Assembly (NCBI RefSeq): GCF_042648365.1
Contig: NZ_JBHRXI010000006.1
Location: forward strand, 1-64,000
Length of the DNA stretch: 64,000 nucleotides
Reading direction: 5' to 3'
DNA from: Lutimaribacter_A marinistellae
Lineage (GTDB): Bacteria; Pseudomonadota; Alphaproteobacteria; Rhodobacterales; Rhodobacteraceae
Shown: positions 17,817 to 25,092 of the stretch, in pieces
How the letters are laid out: each line of letters begins with the position of its first letter
Position numbering within the stretch: the stretch's first letter is position 1
The notes under the pieces: model-generated
What the model saw: only the letters and a program-made list of their open reading frames with translations
Told to the model about the DNA's origin: nothing
Databases searched by the model: none
Translations under genes and position numbers: made by a program

Positions 17817-19208
17817 ATGTTTATCCCTGAAAAAAACGATCTCGCCGCACGCAAGAACTGCATGGATTTCTTCCGCGACAAGGGCATCACGTCCCTGTAC
17901 GACATCCAGCCCTACACGATGAGGTGGGCAGACCTTCAAGCCACCAAGAAACGGTTGGCCCGTGACGCGCGCGAAATCCTAGACAAGATCGACAAAAACA
18001 CTCCTGCCGAGCGCGCCCTTGATATTGAGAACGCATTCGATGGGATGATGAACTTGCGCTATGCAATCGAGGAAGAATGCGACATTCGTACCGAGATCGG
18101 CAGCCGCGAACCGCGCGAGCACGAGTTGCCGCCGCATATCCAGAACAAGCGACCGATCGGCAGCACCATCACCGCATCGGCTGTGGACGGCGGCGAAATC
18201 GAGGGCGCGGACACCCTGTTCACCGCCTTGAAGCCGAACGAGCGATTCAAGACCTGGGCGACGGCGCAGGACGGCGGTTATAGCCGTTACAAGGGACTGA
18301 GCCTTGGCCGCTACCTGCGGGCAATGGTGACTGGCCCGGAAACCGAACTGGAACGCCGCGCCCTGAGCGAAGGGACGGACAGCGCAGGCGGTTACACAAC
18401 TCCGGTTGAACTGTCGGCGCAGCTGATCGACGCAACCCGCGCGGCCAGCGTCTGCGTTCGGGCTGGCGCGCGCACCGTGCCGCTCACGTCCGATAGCAAC
18501 GTGATCGCCCGCGTTGCCAGCGATCCGGTTCCGGCGTGGCGCTTGGAGGCTGGTGCGGTTGCCGAAAGCGACCCGACCTTCGACGCAGTGACCCTTGCGC
18601 CGAAATCGCTGGCGGTTCGGATGCGTATCAGCCACGAACTGATGCAGGACAGTCTCAACCTTGAGACCGAACTGCCGCGCGTCGTGGCGGCTGTAATGGC
18701 CGCAGAACTGGACCGCGTTTGCCTTCTGGGCAGCGGCAGCGCACCGGAACCGCGTGGCGTTGCCAATACCAGCGGGATCGGCACCACGGCAGTCGGGTCA
18801 GCGCTCACCAGCTACGGCAACCTCGTCACCGCGCGCACCGGCATCCTGTCGGCAAATTGCGGGCCGCTCACGGCATTCGTGATGCATCCCCGCGATGAAG
18901 GTACGTTCACCGGCCTCACCGCCACGGACGATCAGCCGTTGATGGCTCCGAAGGCAGTTGCGGAAATCCCGTGGCTGACGACCACGAGCATTCCCACCGA
19001 TGGCGGCTCCGGTTCGGATGAATCCACCATCATCGCGGGCAACTTCAATCGCCTGCTGATCGGCATCCGGCAGGAGATCCGCGTCGAGGTTCTCAAGCTG
19101 GGATCGTGGGCGACCAACCTGCAATACGATCTGATTGCCCACATGCGGGCAGATGTTGCGGTCGAGCAGGCGGGCGCGTTCTACACGCTCACCGGCGTGC
19201 AAGGCTAA
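17817..19208 (+). CDS. Phage major capsid protein, HK97 fold
   Basis: A 463-residue protein with the architecture of HK97-type capsid proteins: a charged helical N-terminal region of about 130 residues that looks like the scaffolding delta domain, then the capsid fold from about residue 180. Diagnostic stretches are DSAGGYTTPVELSAQLID, RVASDPVPAWRLEAG, AVRMRISHELMQDS, AAELDRVCLLGSG, AFVMHPRDEGTFTGL and IRQEIRVEVLKLGSW. In the family the delta domain is removed by a head protease, but none is encoded in the island. The portal gene that usually precedes it is also missing. Full length and intact, so it has likely been kept by selection. Confidence 0.92.
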   Translation: MFIPEKNDLAARKNCMDFFRDKGITSLYDIQPYTMRWADLQATKKRLARDAREILDKIDKNTPAERALDIENAFDGMMNLRYAIEEECDIRTEIGSREPREHELPPHIQNKRPIGSTITASAVDGGEIEGADTLFTALKPNERFKTWATAQDGGYSRYKGLSLGRYLRAMVTGPETELERRALSEGTDSAGGYTTPVELSAQLIDATRAASVCVRAGARTVPLTSDSNVIARVASDPVPAWRLEAGAVAESDPTFDAVTLAPKSLAVRMRISHELMQDSLNLETELPRVVAAVMAAELDRVCLLGSGSAPEPRGVANTSGIGTTAVGSALTSYGNLVTARTGILSANCGPLTAFVMHPRDEGTFTGLTATDDQPLMAPKAVAEIPWLTTTSIPTDGGSGSDESTIIAGNFNRLLIGIRQEIRVEVLKLGSWATNLQYDLIAHMRADVAVEQAGAFYTLTGVQG

Positions 19209-19216
19209 GGCTCTCG

Positions 19217-19239
19217 CCCCCTCCCGCTCTGGGAGGGGG
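19217..19239 (+). terminator. Hairpin after the capsid gene
   Basis: A perfect 9-bp stem (CCCCCTCCC / GGGAGGGGG) with a 5-base loop, 8 bases after the capsid stop. It has no U-tract, so it may be a transcript-end or processing hairpin that sets capsid mRNA apart from the terminase message. Confidence 0.55.
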
Positions 19240-19323
19240 TATCTTCGATCTCTCACCACCATTCCACGGGACCGGCGGGGGCAGCCGTTTTTCTACGCGG
19301 CCAGAATGATGGAGGTTTTGCAC

Positions 19324-19791
19324 ATGGGCAGGAAACGGACACCAGACCGGCTAAAGGTCGTCGCAGGGACCGACCGGCCTTGCCGGATGAACCCTGACGC
19401 ACCTGCGGCACCTGTGGCCGCTCCCGAGGCTCCTGCGTGGCTCTCCGAGCGTGCAACGGAGATCTTCGACGGGATCACGCTGATGCTGGTGGAAATGCAG
19501 ATTGCATCGGTCGCGGATACCTGGGCGCAGGCCATGCTTGCCAGCCGCCTGGAGGAAATCGAGGTCTGCACGGCGGTCCTGGAGGATGGCGGGCGTACCT
19601 ATCTCACCACGGCAACGAGCGGCGACAAGCTGGTGCGGGCGCGGCCTGAGGTGGCGCAACGGTCGGAAGCGATGCGGCACGCGCAGTCGCTCTTGGCAGA
19701 GTTTGGCCTGACCCCTGCGGCCAGATCTCGCGTCAGCGCGAACAAGACCCCGGATCAAAACCCCTTCGCTGCACTGGACCGGATGACATGA
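19324..19791 (+). CDS. terS: Terminase small subunit, P27 family
   Basis: A 155-residue protein starting MGRKRTPDRLKVVAGT after a GGAGG site ten bases upstream; an upstream in-frame ATG pair lies in that ribosome site and is less likely. The N-terminal motif (GRKRTPxxLKxxxGT), the Pro/Ala-rich linker with APAWLSERATEIFDGI, and the Leu-rich helical region ending LLAEFGLTPAARSRV are characteristic of P27-type small terminases, which recognise the packaging site and load DNA to the large subunit. No large terminase follows, so packaging would need a helper phage motor. In satellites this is the usual device for redirecting packaging. Confidence 0.88.
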   Translation: MGRKRTPDRLKVVAGTDRPCRMNPDAPAAPVAAPEAPAWLSERATEIFDGITLMLVEMQIASVADTWAQAMLASRLEEIEVCTAVLEDGGRTYLTTATSGDKLVRARPEVAQRSEAMRHAQSLLAEFGLTPAARSRVSANKTPDQNPFAALDRMT

Positions 19792-19940
19792 AGGCACCGA
19801 TACGGAAACCCGCGAAGCCCGAGGGCAAAGCGACACGCTCGCCCTGGGACGATCCTGACTTTCGGATCTATGGCTTCAATGCGTCGTGGTGGCCGCTTCT
19901 GCGGCTGGTGAATGACGGACGGACAAAGGAACAGGAATAG
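19788..19940 (+). CDS. 50-residue protein coupled to terS
   Basis: Starts MKAPIRKPAKPEGKATRSPW, ATG overlapping the terS stop by four bases, and ends WWPLLRLVNDGRTKEQE. Basic N-terminus, then a short aromatic segment (DFRIYGFNASWWPLLRL). The frame is real by overlap; function unknown. It could assist the small terminase or be a head-completion fragment. Confidence 0.55.
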   Translation: MKAPIRKPAKPEGKATRSPWDDPDFRIYGFNASWWPLLRLVNDGRTKEQE

Positions 19941-20090
19941 GCTGGCCTGCCCGCGTTGTCTTTGAGCGCATCAGGCCCGGTATAGACGGCGAGTCACGTT
20001 AGAACCCCGTCAAGGCGCGGTCCCTAGCCTCCTATGTGAAGGGACGCGGCGCAGGCCAGCACGTCGAGAGGCGGGGCTGGCCTTTTCTTT
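19940..20090 (+). terminator. Terminator with competing upstream arm, possible structured RNA
   Basis: GGCCAGC (20054-20060) pairs with GCTGGCC (20076-20082), followed by TTTTCTTT: a rho-independent terminator for the late island genes. The arm's extended form GCAGGCCAGC (20051-20060) is also an exact complement of GCTGGCCTGC at 19941-19950, directly after the last stop codon. The two pairings exclude each other, as in an attenuator. The 100-base interval between has no gene. Confidence 0.6.
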
Positions 20091-20130
20091 CCTCGCCGGC
20101 GAAGGTCCATTTCCAGACGACCGGCGATGA

Positions 20131-20601
20131 TTAACCTTCAATATCATTCAACCGGTCACGGGCCGCTTGCAGAACATTTTCTTGGAATCGGTCAGGGAAA
20201 CGCAAAACAACAGCTTCCGCACTCAAATCGAGCATCTGTCGTTCCTTTAGCAAAAAGTACCCATCTGACGGTTGAGTCTGCATCGCTAGATCTCGCAACG
20301 TCGCTTCGACCCCCACCCTTGCAATCTTCTGGCGCGTGCGACTTAACCTGATTGTCTTTCCTCTTTCCGTGCTGAGAACTTGCTCCAATGCCGTGATGCT
20401 CCTCCAGAAATCCAACACTAGCGGGTCGTTAACGTCGTCCACATCAAGGGAGGCCCGTACTTCGATAAGCCGCCTTCTTGCGGCGTCTTCGACCTCGGAT
20501 GCGCCTTCTCGGATGGCGTTGGAAATCCAGTTTCGTAACTTGGTTTCGTCGTCACACCGGGCAATTTGCTCAAGAATTTTCTGATACCGCGACATACTCA
20601 C
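20131..20601 (-). CDS. Conserved-looking hypothetical protein at the right end of the island
   Basis: A 156-residue (GTG start) or 154-residue (ATG at 20595) protein, reading against the other island genes. Motifs: YQKILEQIARCDDETKLRNWI, DFWRSITALEQVLSTERGKT, RLSRTRQKIARVGVEATLRDL, and FPDRFQENVLQAARDRL. I recall similar unnamed proteins in alphaproteobacteria but no characterised family. Mostly helical, cytosolic. Its own strand and place next to attR are typical of satellite and prophage cargo such as immunity, defence or superinfection-exclusion genes. No function can be assigned. Confidence 0.7.
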   Translation of the reverse strand: MSMSRYQKILEQIARCDDETKLRNWISNAIREGASEVEDAARRRLIEVRASLDVDDVNDPLVLDFWRSITALEQVLSTERGKTIRLSRTRQKIARVGVEATLRDLAMQTQPSDGYFLLKERQMLDLSAEAVVLRFPDRFQENVLQAARDRLNDIEG

Positions 20602-20649
20602 ATCCTTGATGGTTGTCGCACAAGCATATCAGTTTGCCCTAGCCTCATC

Positions 20650-20891
20650 ACAGTCTGATTTCGGACGTTCACCGCGCGCTGGCGATCCGCGCCCGCGCCG
20701 AAATGCGGCTGGCCGAGGAATACGACGCTGCGCAAGAGCGCGGCGAGGTTGCAAAGCGTGGCTGGGAAAGTGGTGTTGATAAGGACAACATCACTACCAG
20801 CGCAGACCTCGGCATTCGTCGCGACGAAATCCACGAGGCCCGCAAGTTCCGCGATGCAGAGGCATCTCATCTGGGCCGCGCTTTCTGTTGA
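20650..20891 (+). pseudogene. Truncated phage-type protein fragment
   Basis: The frame reads ALAIRARAEMRLAEEYDAAQ, then ERGEVAKRGWESGVDKDNI and SADLGIRRDEIHEARKFRD. It looks like the middle of a prophage protein of unknown role, of the kind seen in rhodobacterial islands (RAExxLAxEYDAAQERGEV). It has no proper N-terminus or ribosome site and stops soon after. It is probably a relic of an earlier occupant of this attachment site. Confidence 0.5.
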
Positions 20892-20923
20892 TTCTGGGCA
20901 GGTGACAAAACGCAGCGGAAACT

Positions 20924-20943
20924 AGTGACAAATCCGGTGACAA
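20924..20943 (+). repeat. Integrase arm-type site, right copy
   Basis: Identical over 20 bases to the copy near the integrase gene at 12452-12471, with an additional GTGACAAAA just upstream. It lies 66 bases inside the right attachment repeat. Inferred binding site for the integrase arm domain. Confidence 0.6.
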
Positions 20944-21009
20944 GGCAAAAGATCAAAGCGCTTTACCAAGCATCACACTTGCGTAAGCTTTTGTTTTTGT
21001 GATGTTTTC

Positions 21010-21060
21010 TGGTGCCCCCACACGGACTCGAACCGCGGACCTACTGATTACAAATCAGTT
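21010..21060 (-). repeat. Right attachment repeat (attR) within tRNA-Thr
   Basis: The right copy of the 51-bp direct repeat. It forms the 3' part of the intact tRNA, which is why insertion left the tRNA functional. Confidence 0.95.
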
Positions 21061-21085
21061 GCTCTACCAGCTGAGCTATAGGGGC
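21010..21085 (-). tRNA. tRNA-Thr (anticodon TGT)
   Basis: A 76-base tRNA with encoded CCA. The acceptor stem GCCCCTA pairs with TGGGGGC, the D arm is AGCTCAGCTGGTAGAGC, the anticodon loop contains TTTGTAA (TGT), and the T arm holds GGTTCGAGTCC. All arms pair well. Its 3' end is the integration site of the neighbouring island. Confidence 0.97.
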
Positions 21086-21219
21086 ACTGGAAGCTCGCTT
21101 ATACGGGCTGTGCCATCTGTGCAAGTCATATTCACAGCTCTTGCCCGCGGGTTTGACTGCGCTTGCGGCAAGGGGTAACCCAAGACGGGCGGCCAGGACG
21201 ACGGGAGTAGAACGCCGAT

Positions 21220-22095
21220 ATGCAGTTGGTTTTCCACACCGGGGCCCACGCGACCGACGAGGATCGCCTTCTCAAGACACTGTTGCGCAACGCCGATGAC
21301 CTGTCCGCACTCGGCGCAGCGATTCCCCGACCGGTCAGATATCGCGGCCTGATGAAGAAGACTTTTGCCGCACTGGAGGAGGGCGAACCGAATCCTGATG
21401 GGCGTGATGTGTTACTCGATGCCTTCATTGGCGATCAGAGCGTCGATCGCGTGATCCTGTCCCATTTCGATTTCTTCGGTACGAGCTGGTCGGCCATCCG
21501 GGATGGTATGTTTTATCCGCTCGCAGCACCTCGCATGGCGCAATTGGCCAGCATCTTTGCCTTTGACGAGGTCGAAATGTTCATGGCGATCCGAAACCCC
21601 GCCAGCTTTGTCCCGGTCATTCTCTCGCGCCTGTCGACCGAACATCGTGACCAAATCCTCCGCACTACCGATATCGGGGCGCTGCGCTGGTCAGACCTCA
21701 TTCATCGAATCCGGGAAGAAGCTCCACAGGTTCGGCTGACGATCTGGTGCAACGAGGATACGCCGCTGATCTGGGGCGAAGTGGTACGGGAACTGGCAGG
21801 CCTTGATCATGGAGAGAAGATAAAGGGCGGCTTTGCGCTTCTGGCCGAGATCATGTCGCAAGAGGGGATGTCCCGCTTTCGCACTTACCTGCATGAGCAT
21901 CCCGAACTGACCGAGATGCAAAAGCGCCGGGTGATATCCGCTTTCCTGGACAAGTACGCGATTGATGAGGCCCTAGAGGAAGAACTGGACTTGCCGGGCT
22001 GGACAGAGGATCACATCGAAGCGCTCACAGAGATCTATGACGACGACGTGCTAGAGATCCAGCGCATTCCTGGTGTGAGCTTTATCGCGCCTTGA
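21220..22095 (+). CDS. Sulfotransferase-like hypothetical protein
   Basis: A 291-residue cytosolic protein starting MQLVFHTGAHATDEDRLLKTL. The opening (strand, then HTGAHATDED) resembles the degenerate phosphate-binding start of sulfotransferase-like P-loop proteins that are common in Rhodobacterales, and VEMFMAIRNPASF fits the second conserved strand of that family (xxxxRNPxS). No canonical PAPS motif is certain. Stands alone between the tRNA and gapR. Confidence 0.6.
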   Translation: MQLVFHTGAHATDEDRLLKTLLRNADDLSALGAAIPRPVRYRGLMKKTFAALEEGEPNPDGRDVLLDAFIGDQSVDRVILSHFDFFGTSWSAIRDGMFYPLAAPRMAQLASIFAFDEVEMFMAIRNPASFVPVILSRLSTEHRDQILRTTDIGALRWSDLIHRIREEAPQVRLTIWCNEDTPLIWGEVVRELAGLDHGEKIKGGFALLAEIMSQEGMSRFRTYLHEHPELTEMQKRRVISAFLDKYAIDEALEEELDLPGWTEDHIEALTEIYDDDVLEIQRIPGVSFIAP

Positions 22096-22143
22096 TAGGC
22101 AACCGGGGCCGTCCTGCTGACGGCCACACGGCTACTAAGAGGT

Positions 22144-22416
22144 TCAACTCATGCCGAGCGCTTCCTTGTACATCTCCAGAACGGCTTCTTCCTCGGCAAT
22201 GTCATCCTTGTCACGTTTACGGAGAGCGATCACCTTGCGCATGACCTTGGTGTCGTAGCCGCGCGCCTTAGCCTCGGCCATGACTTCCTTTTGCTGTTCG
22301 GCTACGGTTTTCTTCTCTTCTTCCAAGCGTTCGAAACGCTCGATGAACTGGCGCAGCTCACCTGCGGTAACGCGGTAGTTTTCGGTAACCTGATTGTCGT
22401 CCTGCATGTCGTCCAT
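22144..22416 (-). CDS. gapR: GapR-type DUF2312 nucleoid protein
   Basis: Ninety residues from MDDMQDDNQVTENYRV. The family core is clear: ELRQFIERFERLEEEKKTVA, then AEAKARGYDTKVMRKVIALR and EEEAVLEMYKEALG. GapR of Caulobacter is a clamp-like protein that binds overtwisted DNA ahead of polymerases and assists topoisomerases. The frame extends upstream, but the acidic MDDM start matches the family's usual length (about 85-90). Confidence 0.93.
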   Translation of the reverse strand: MDDMQDDNQVTENYRVTAGELRQFIERFERLEEEKKTVAEQQKEVMAEAKARGYDTKVMRKVIALRKRDKDDIAEEEAVLEMYKEALGMS

Positions 22417-22561
22417 GAAAGGCACTCCTGCTCGTCTTGGGGCAGCAAGCGGGATACAATTGCTCAGGCCCTGCCGCAAGACGGCAATTCCGCCTGTGCT
22501 TGCACCCTTCGCGACGATCCGCTAACGCGAGGCCGCAACCTCCGGAAAGGGGTCGATAAAG

Positions 22562-22780
22562 ATGTTCGAAGCCATGATATGGGCCGGCACCGGCCTTTCG
22601 ATTGCCGGCCTCGCAGGGCTTGTCTGGTCGATCGTCAAAGTCGCCAAAGCGCGTCGAGCGAACTTGCCCGACGAGGAACTGCGTGCTGCGGTTCAGGCGG
22701 TATTGCCGTGGAATCTTGGCGCGCTGTTCTTGTCCGTGATCGGACTTATGCTGGTGATGCTCGGAATTTCGTTGGGCTGA
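22562..22780 (+). CDS. Small two-helix membrane protein
   Basis: Seventy-two residues. Two membrane segments (MIWAGTGLSIAGLAGLVWSI and GALFLSVIGLMLVMLGISL) joined by a basic then acidic cytosolic loop (KVAKARRANLPDEELR). Homologues of this pattern occur widely in Rhodobacterales, always unnamed. A ribosome site (GGAAAGG) precedes the ATG. Confidence 0.75.
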   Translation: MFEAMIWAGTGLSIAGLAGLVWSIVKVAKARRANLPDEELRAAVQAVLPWNLGALFLSVIGLMLVMLGISLG

Positions 22781-22796
22781 CCAAAGAAAAGCGCCG

Positions 22797-23012
22797 TCAG
22801 ATCGGCATGTTGTCGAACCGTGCCTCGATCGCTTCGTCACAAAGCATGGCATCCAACCGCCGCAACTTCGACGGGATCTTGGCGCCTTGTGCGCGCAAAT
22901 CGTCAATCAACATGCTGACCTTGGGCTGCATTTCCAGCCTCGCCTCCCGGGGCGCTCCCGCCAAGGTTCTTTCAAGACGCTCGGCCTCGAGAATCAAATC
23001 GTTCGCGGTCAT
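22797..23012 (-). CDS. Conserved small helical protein
   Basis: Seventy-one residues from MTANDLILEAERLERTL. Predicted three-helix, charged, cytosolic (KVSMLIDDLRAQGAKIPSKL near the C-terminus). A GGAGGAGC ribosome site lies just before this ATG, which fixes the start over an ATG five codons upstream. Convergent with the membrane protein gene. No characterised family known to me. Confidence 0.65.
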   Translation of the reverse strand: MTANDLILEAERLERTLAGAPREARLEMQPKVSMLIDDLRAQGAKIPSKLRRLDAMLCDEAIEARFDNMPI

Positions 23013-23221
23013 CGGTGCTCCTCCCAAATCACAGTCAGTCCAGTTCCAGTCTAAGGTAACAGCGGCGCGACGCCTTGCAGGTTTGCCGCAACAGACCGTG
23101 TTTTTCGATCACTTGCCGCAAGGACGTGCGACTCTGCGCAGGCTTGATCATTTTCCTCGCATAGTTTCCATGGCTGTACTTTGCGACAGGTCAAACTCGT
23201 TTTCGGGTTTTCACCATTGCA

Positions 23222-23243
23222 ACACATTCGCTAATTGCTATAT
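23222..23243 (+). promoter_or_regulatory. Possible ArsR/SoxR half-site in the persulfide dioxygenase promoter
   Basis: ACACATTCGC followed by an AT-rich TATATGAT stretch, 29 bases before the start codon. The same decamer ACACATTCGC occurs at the candidate SoxR operator before soxB (53829-53838). The second half-site GAAT is not present, so this is a weak call. Confidence 0.35.
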
Positions 23244-23271
23244 GATGTTCTGAAACCAAGCGGAGACGACC

Positions 23272-24135
23272 ATGAAACCCTTTGTCAAAGCCTTTTTCGA
23301 CGAGGCAACGAATACCGTCTCGTATGTCGTACGCGAACCTGAAGGGCGCGCCTGTGCGATTGTCGACAGTGTTCTCGATTTCGACCACGCTTCCGGTCGG
23401 ACCGATACCCGCTCAGCCGACGAGATCATTGCCTATGTGCAGGGCGAAGGTCTGAACGTTGAATGGATCCTGGAAAGCCACGTCCACGCTGACCACCTGT
23501 CAGCTGCACCCTACATTCAGGAAAAGACCGGCGGCAAAATCGGCATCGGTCGCAACATCACCGTGGTTCAGGACACTTTTGGCAAGGTCTTCAACGAAGG
23601 GACAGAGTTCCAGCGCGACGGCAGCCAGTTCGACCAGCTGTTCGACGAAGGCGACAGCTTTCATGTCGGACAGTTGCGTGGCGATGTCCTGCATACGCCT
23701 GGACATACCCCGGCCTGTTTGACCTACGTCATTGGTGATGCGGCGTTCGTCGGCGACACCCTCTTCATGCCCGACTTCGGAACGGCACGCTGCGACTTTC
23801 CGGGCGGCTCGTCGAAAACACTCTACGAGTCGATCCAGAAGATCCTGTCCCTGCCCGACGAGACGCGGATTTACGTAGGCCACGATTACAAGGCGCCCGG
23901 TCGAGATGAATATGCCTGGGAAACGACTGTGGGCGAACAGAAAGCACTAAACGTTCATATCGGCCAGGGCAAATCGATCGAAGAATTCGTGCAAATGCGC
24001 GATGCCCGCGATGCGACGCTCGGGATGCCCCGTCTTATCCTGCCTTCGCTTCAGGTGAACATGCGGGCTGGTCAGATGCCTCCGGCAGACGAAAAAGGCG
24101 ATGTCTTTCTGAAACTTCCGGTCAACAAGATCTGA
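23272..24135 (+). CDS. Persulfide dioxygenase-type metallo-beta-lactamase-fold hydrolase
   Basis: A 287-residue protein with the metal-binding motif HVHADH near residue 72, a later histidine in HTPGHTP, an aspartate in GDTLF and a final His in GHDYKAPGR. This pattern and the C-terminal PRLILPSLQVNMRAG match the ETHE1/Blh branch, which oxidises glutathione persulfide to sulfite with non-haem iron. First gene of a four-gene sulfide-detoxification operon with two YeeE/YedE halves and a rhodanese-like protein. Blh fuses the dioxygenase to a rhodanese-like domain; here they are separate genes. Confidence 0.88.
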   Translation: MKPFVKAFFDEATNTVSYVVREPEGRACAIVDSVLDFDHASGRTDTRSADEIIAYVQGEGLNVEWILESHVHADHLSAAPYIQEKTGGKIGIGRNITVVQDTFGKVFNEGTEFQRDGSQFDQLFDEGDSFHVGQLRGDVLHTPGHTPACLTYVIGDAAFVGDTLFMPDFGTARCDFPGGSSKTLYESIQKILSLPDETRIYVGHDYKAPGRDEYAWETTVGEQKALNVHIGQGKSIEEFVQMRDARDATLGMPRLILPSLQVNMRAGQMPPADEKGDVFLKLPVNKI

Positions 24136-24222
24136 ACACGGCGAGGCCGGATGCATCCGGCCTCGCCCCTCATCCATCGCCCTGCGGCGGACGAACAAAC
24201 GCGCGAACACGGGAACACGAAC

Positions 24223-24651
24223 ATGGAAACGGATTGGATTTGGGGACTCGTAGGGGGTCTCATGATCGGGTTGGGCGGCGCAGTTTACCTGCTAGGAAAC
24301 GGCCGCATCATGGGGGCCAGCGGCATACTTGGCGGCCTTGTCGATGGCTCGGGCTGGAGCACGGCAACCGAACGGCTGCTCTTCATTCTCGGGGTGGTCG
24401 TCACACCGCTTATCCTGTGGCCACTCTACTCGACCGAAATCAGTACGCATTTGACAAGTGACCTGTCCGTGGTGGTGATTGCCGGGCTTCTCGTCGGCGT
24501 CGGCACCCGTGTCGCAAATGGATGCACCTCCGGCCACGGCGTCTGTGGCATGTCCCGACTTTCGCTGCGCGGCATCGTTGCAACAGTGTTCTACATCCTC
24601 GCCGGCGGGCTCACCCTCGCGATCTTTCGCCATGTTCTGGGAGTGATCTGA
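24223..24651 (+). CDS. YeeE/YedE-family sulfur transporter, first half
   Basis: A 142-residue membrane protein starting METDWIWGLVGG, with about four transmembrane helices. It carries the family motif VANGCTSGHGVCGMSRLS, whose cysteine is thought to handle the sulfur cargo (thiosulfate or related). The stop overlaps the start of the second half by one base. Full-length YeeE is split here into two proteins, like PmpA/PmpB. Confidence 0.85.
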   Translation: METDWIWGLVGGLMIGLGGAVYLLGNGRIMGASGILGGLVDGSGWSTATERLLFILGVVVTPLILWPLYSTEISTHLTSDLSVVVIAGLLVGVGTRVANGCTSGHGVCGMSRLSLRGIVATVFYILAGGLTLAIFRHVLGVI

Positions 24652-25082
24652 TGCGCAATCTCCTTTCTCTTCTGGCGGGCGCACTTTTCGGTGCAGGGCT
24701 GTTCGTTTCCGGCATGACGGACACCACCAAGGTACAGGGCTGGTTGGATGTCTTCGGAAACTGGGATCCGACGCTCGCTTTCGTGATGGGCGGTGCCATG
24801 ATTCCGATGTTCGTCGCTTGGCGCCTCACGCATGGTCGCCGTCCATTGGCAGGCGGAGATTTTCCTGCCCTCCCCCGTCCTGAACTCGATCACCGCCTGA
24901 TTATCGGCTCGGTCCTGTTTGGCATGGGCTGGGGGCTTGCAGGCTTGTGCCCGGGGCCGGCCATGGCTTCGATCACCTATGGCGGTATTGGCGGGCTGGT
25001 CTTCATGGGGGCCATGATCGCCGGGATGCTGTTGGCACCTATGGTCGCTTCGCGTCTGGACAGGCTGGCGGCAGCGACGTAA
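24651..25082 (+). CDS. YeeE/YedE-family sulfur transporter, second half
   Basis: A 143-residue membrane protein starting MRNLLSLLAGALFGAGLFVS. Four helices, with GMGWGLAGLCPGPAMASI as the conserved cysteine motif. It is translationally coupled to the first half and should form one transporter with it. Role in moving sulfur compounds for the persulfide pathway is inferred from the operon. Confidence 0.85.
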   Translation: MRNLLSLLAGALFGAGLFVSGMTDTTKVQGWLDVFGNWDPTLAFVMGGAMIPMFVAWRLTHGRRPLAGGDFPALPRPELDHRLIIGSVLFGMGWGLAGLCPGPAMASITYGGIGGLVFMGAMIAGMLLAPMVASRLDRLAAAT

Positions 25083-25092
25083 AGGACAAGAG

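Larger units (their letters stand above)
12265..21060. mobile_element. Integrated island in tRNA-Thr, capsid-encoding phage-satellite candidate
   Basis: The element is bounded by 51-bp identical direct repeats that equal the 3' half of tRNA-Thr(TGT); the intact tRNA is at the right end. It encodes an integrase just inside the left end, an AlpA-type DNA-binding protein, a helicase-like ATPase, several small phage-type proteins, an HK97-fold capsid protein and a P27 terminase small subunit. Genes for large terminase, portal, protease, tail and lysis are absent. Size (8.8 kb), tRNA site and gene order match phage satellites rather than complete prophages. A badly reduced prophage is the alternative. 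Confidence 0.8.

Noticed and set aside
12265..21060. Gene transfer agent cluster
   Set aside because: GTA clusters are about 14-15 kb with portal, protease, tail and no integrase; this has an integrase and att repeats and lacks those genes.
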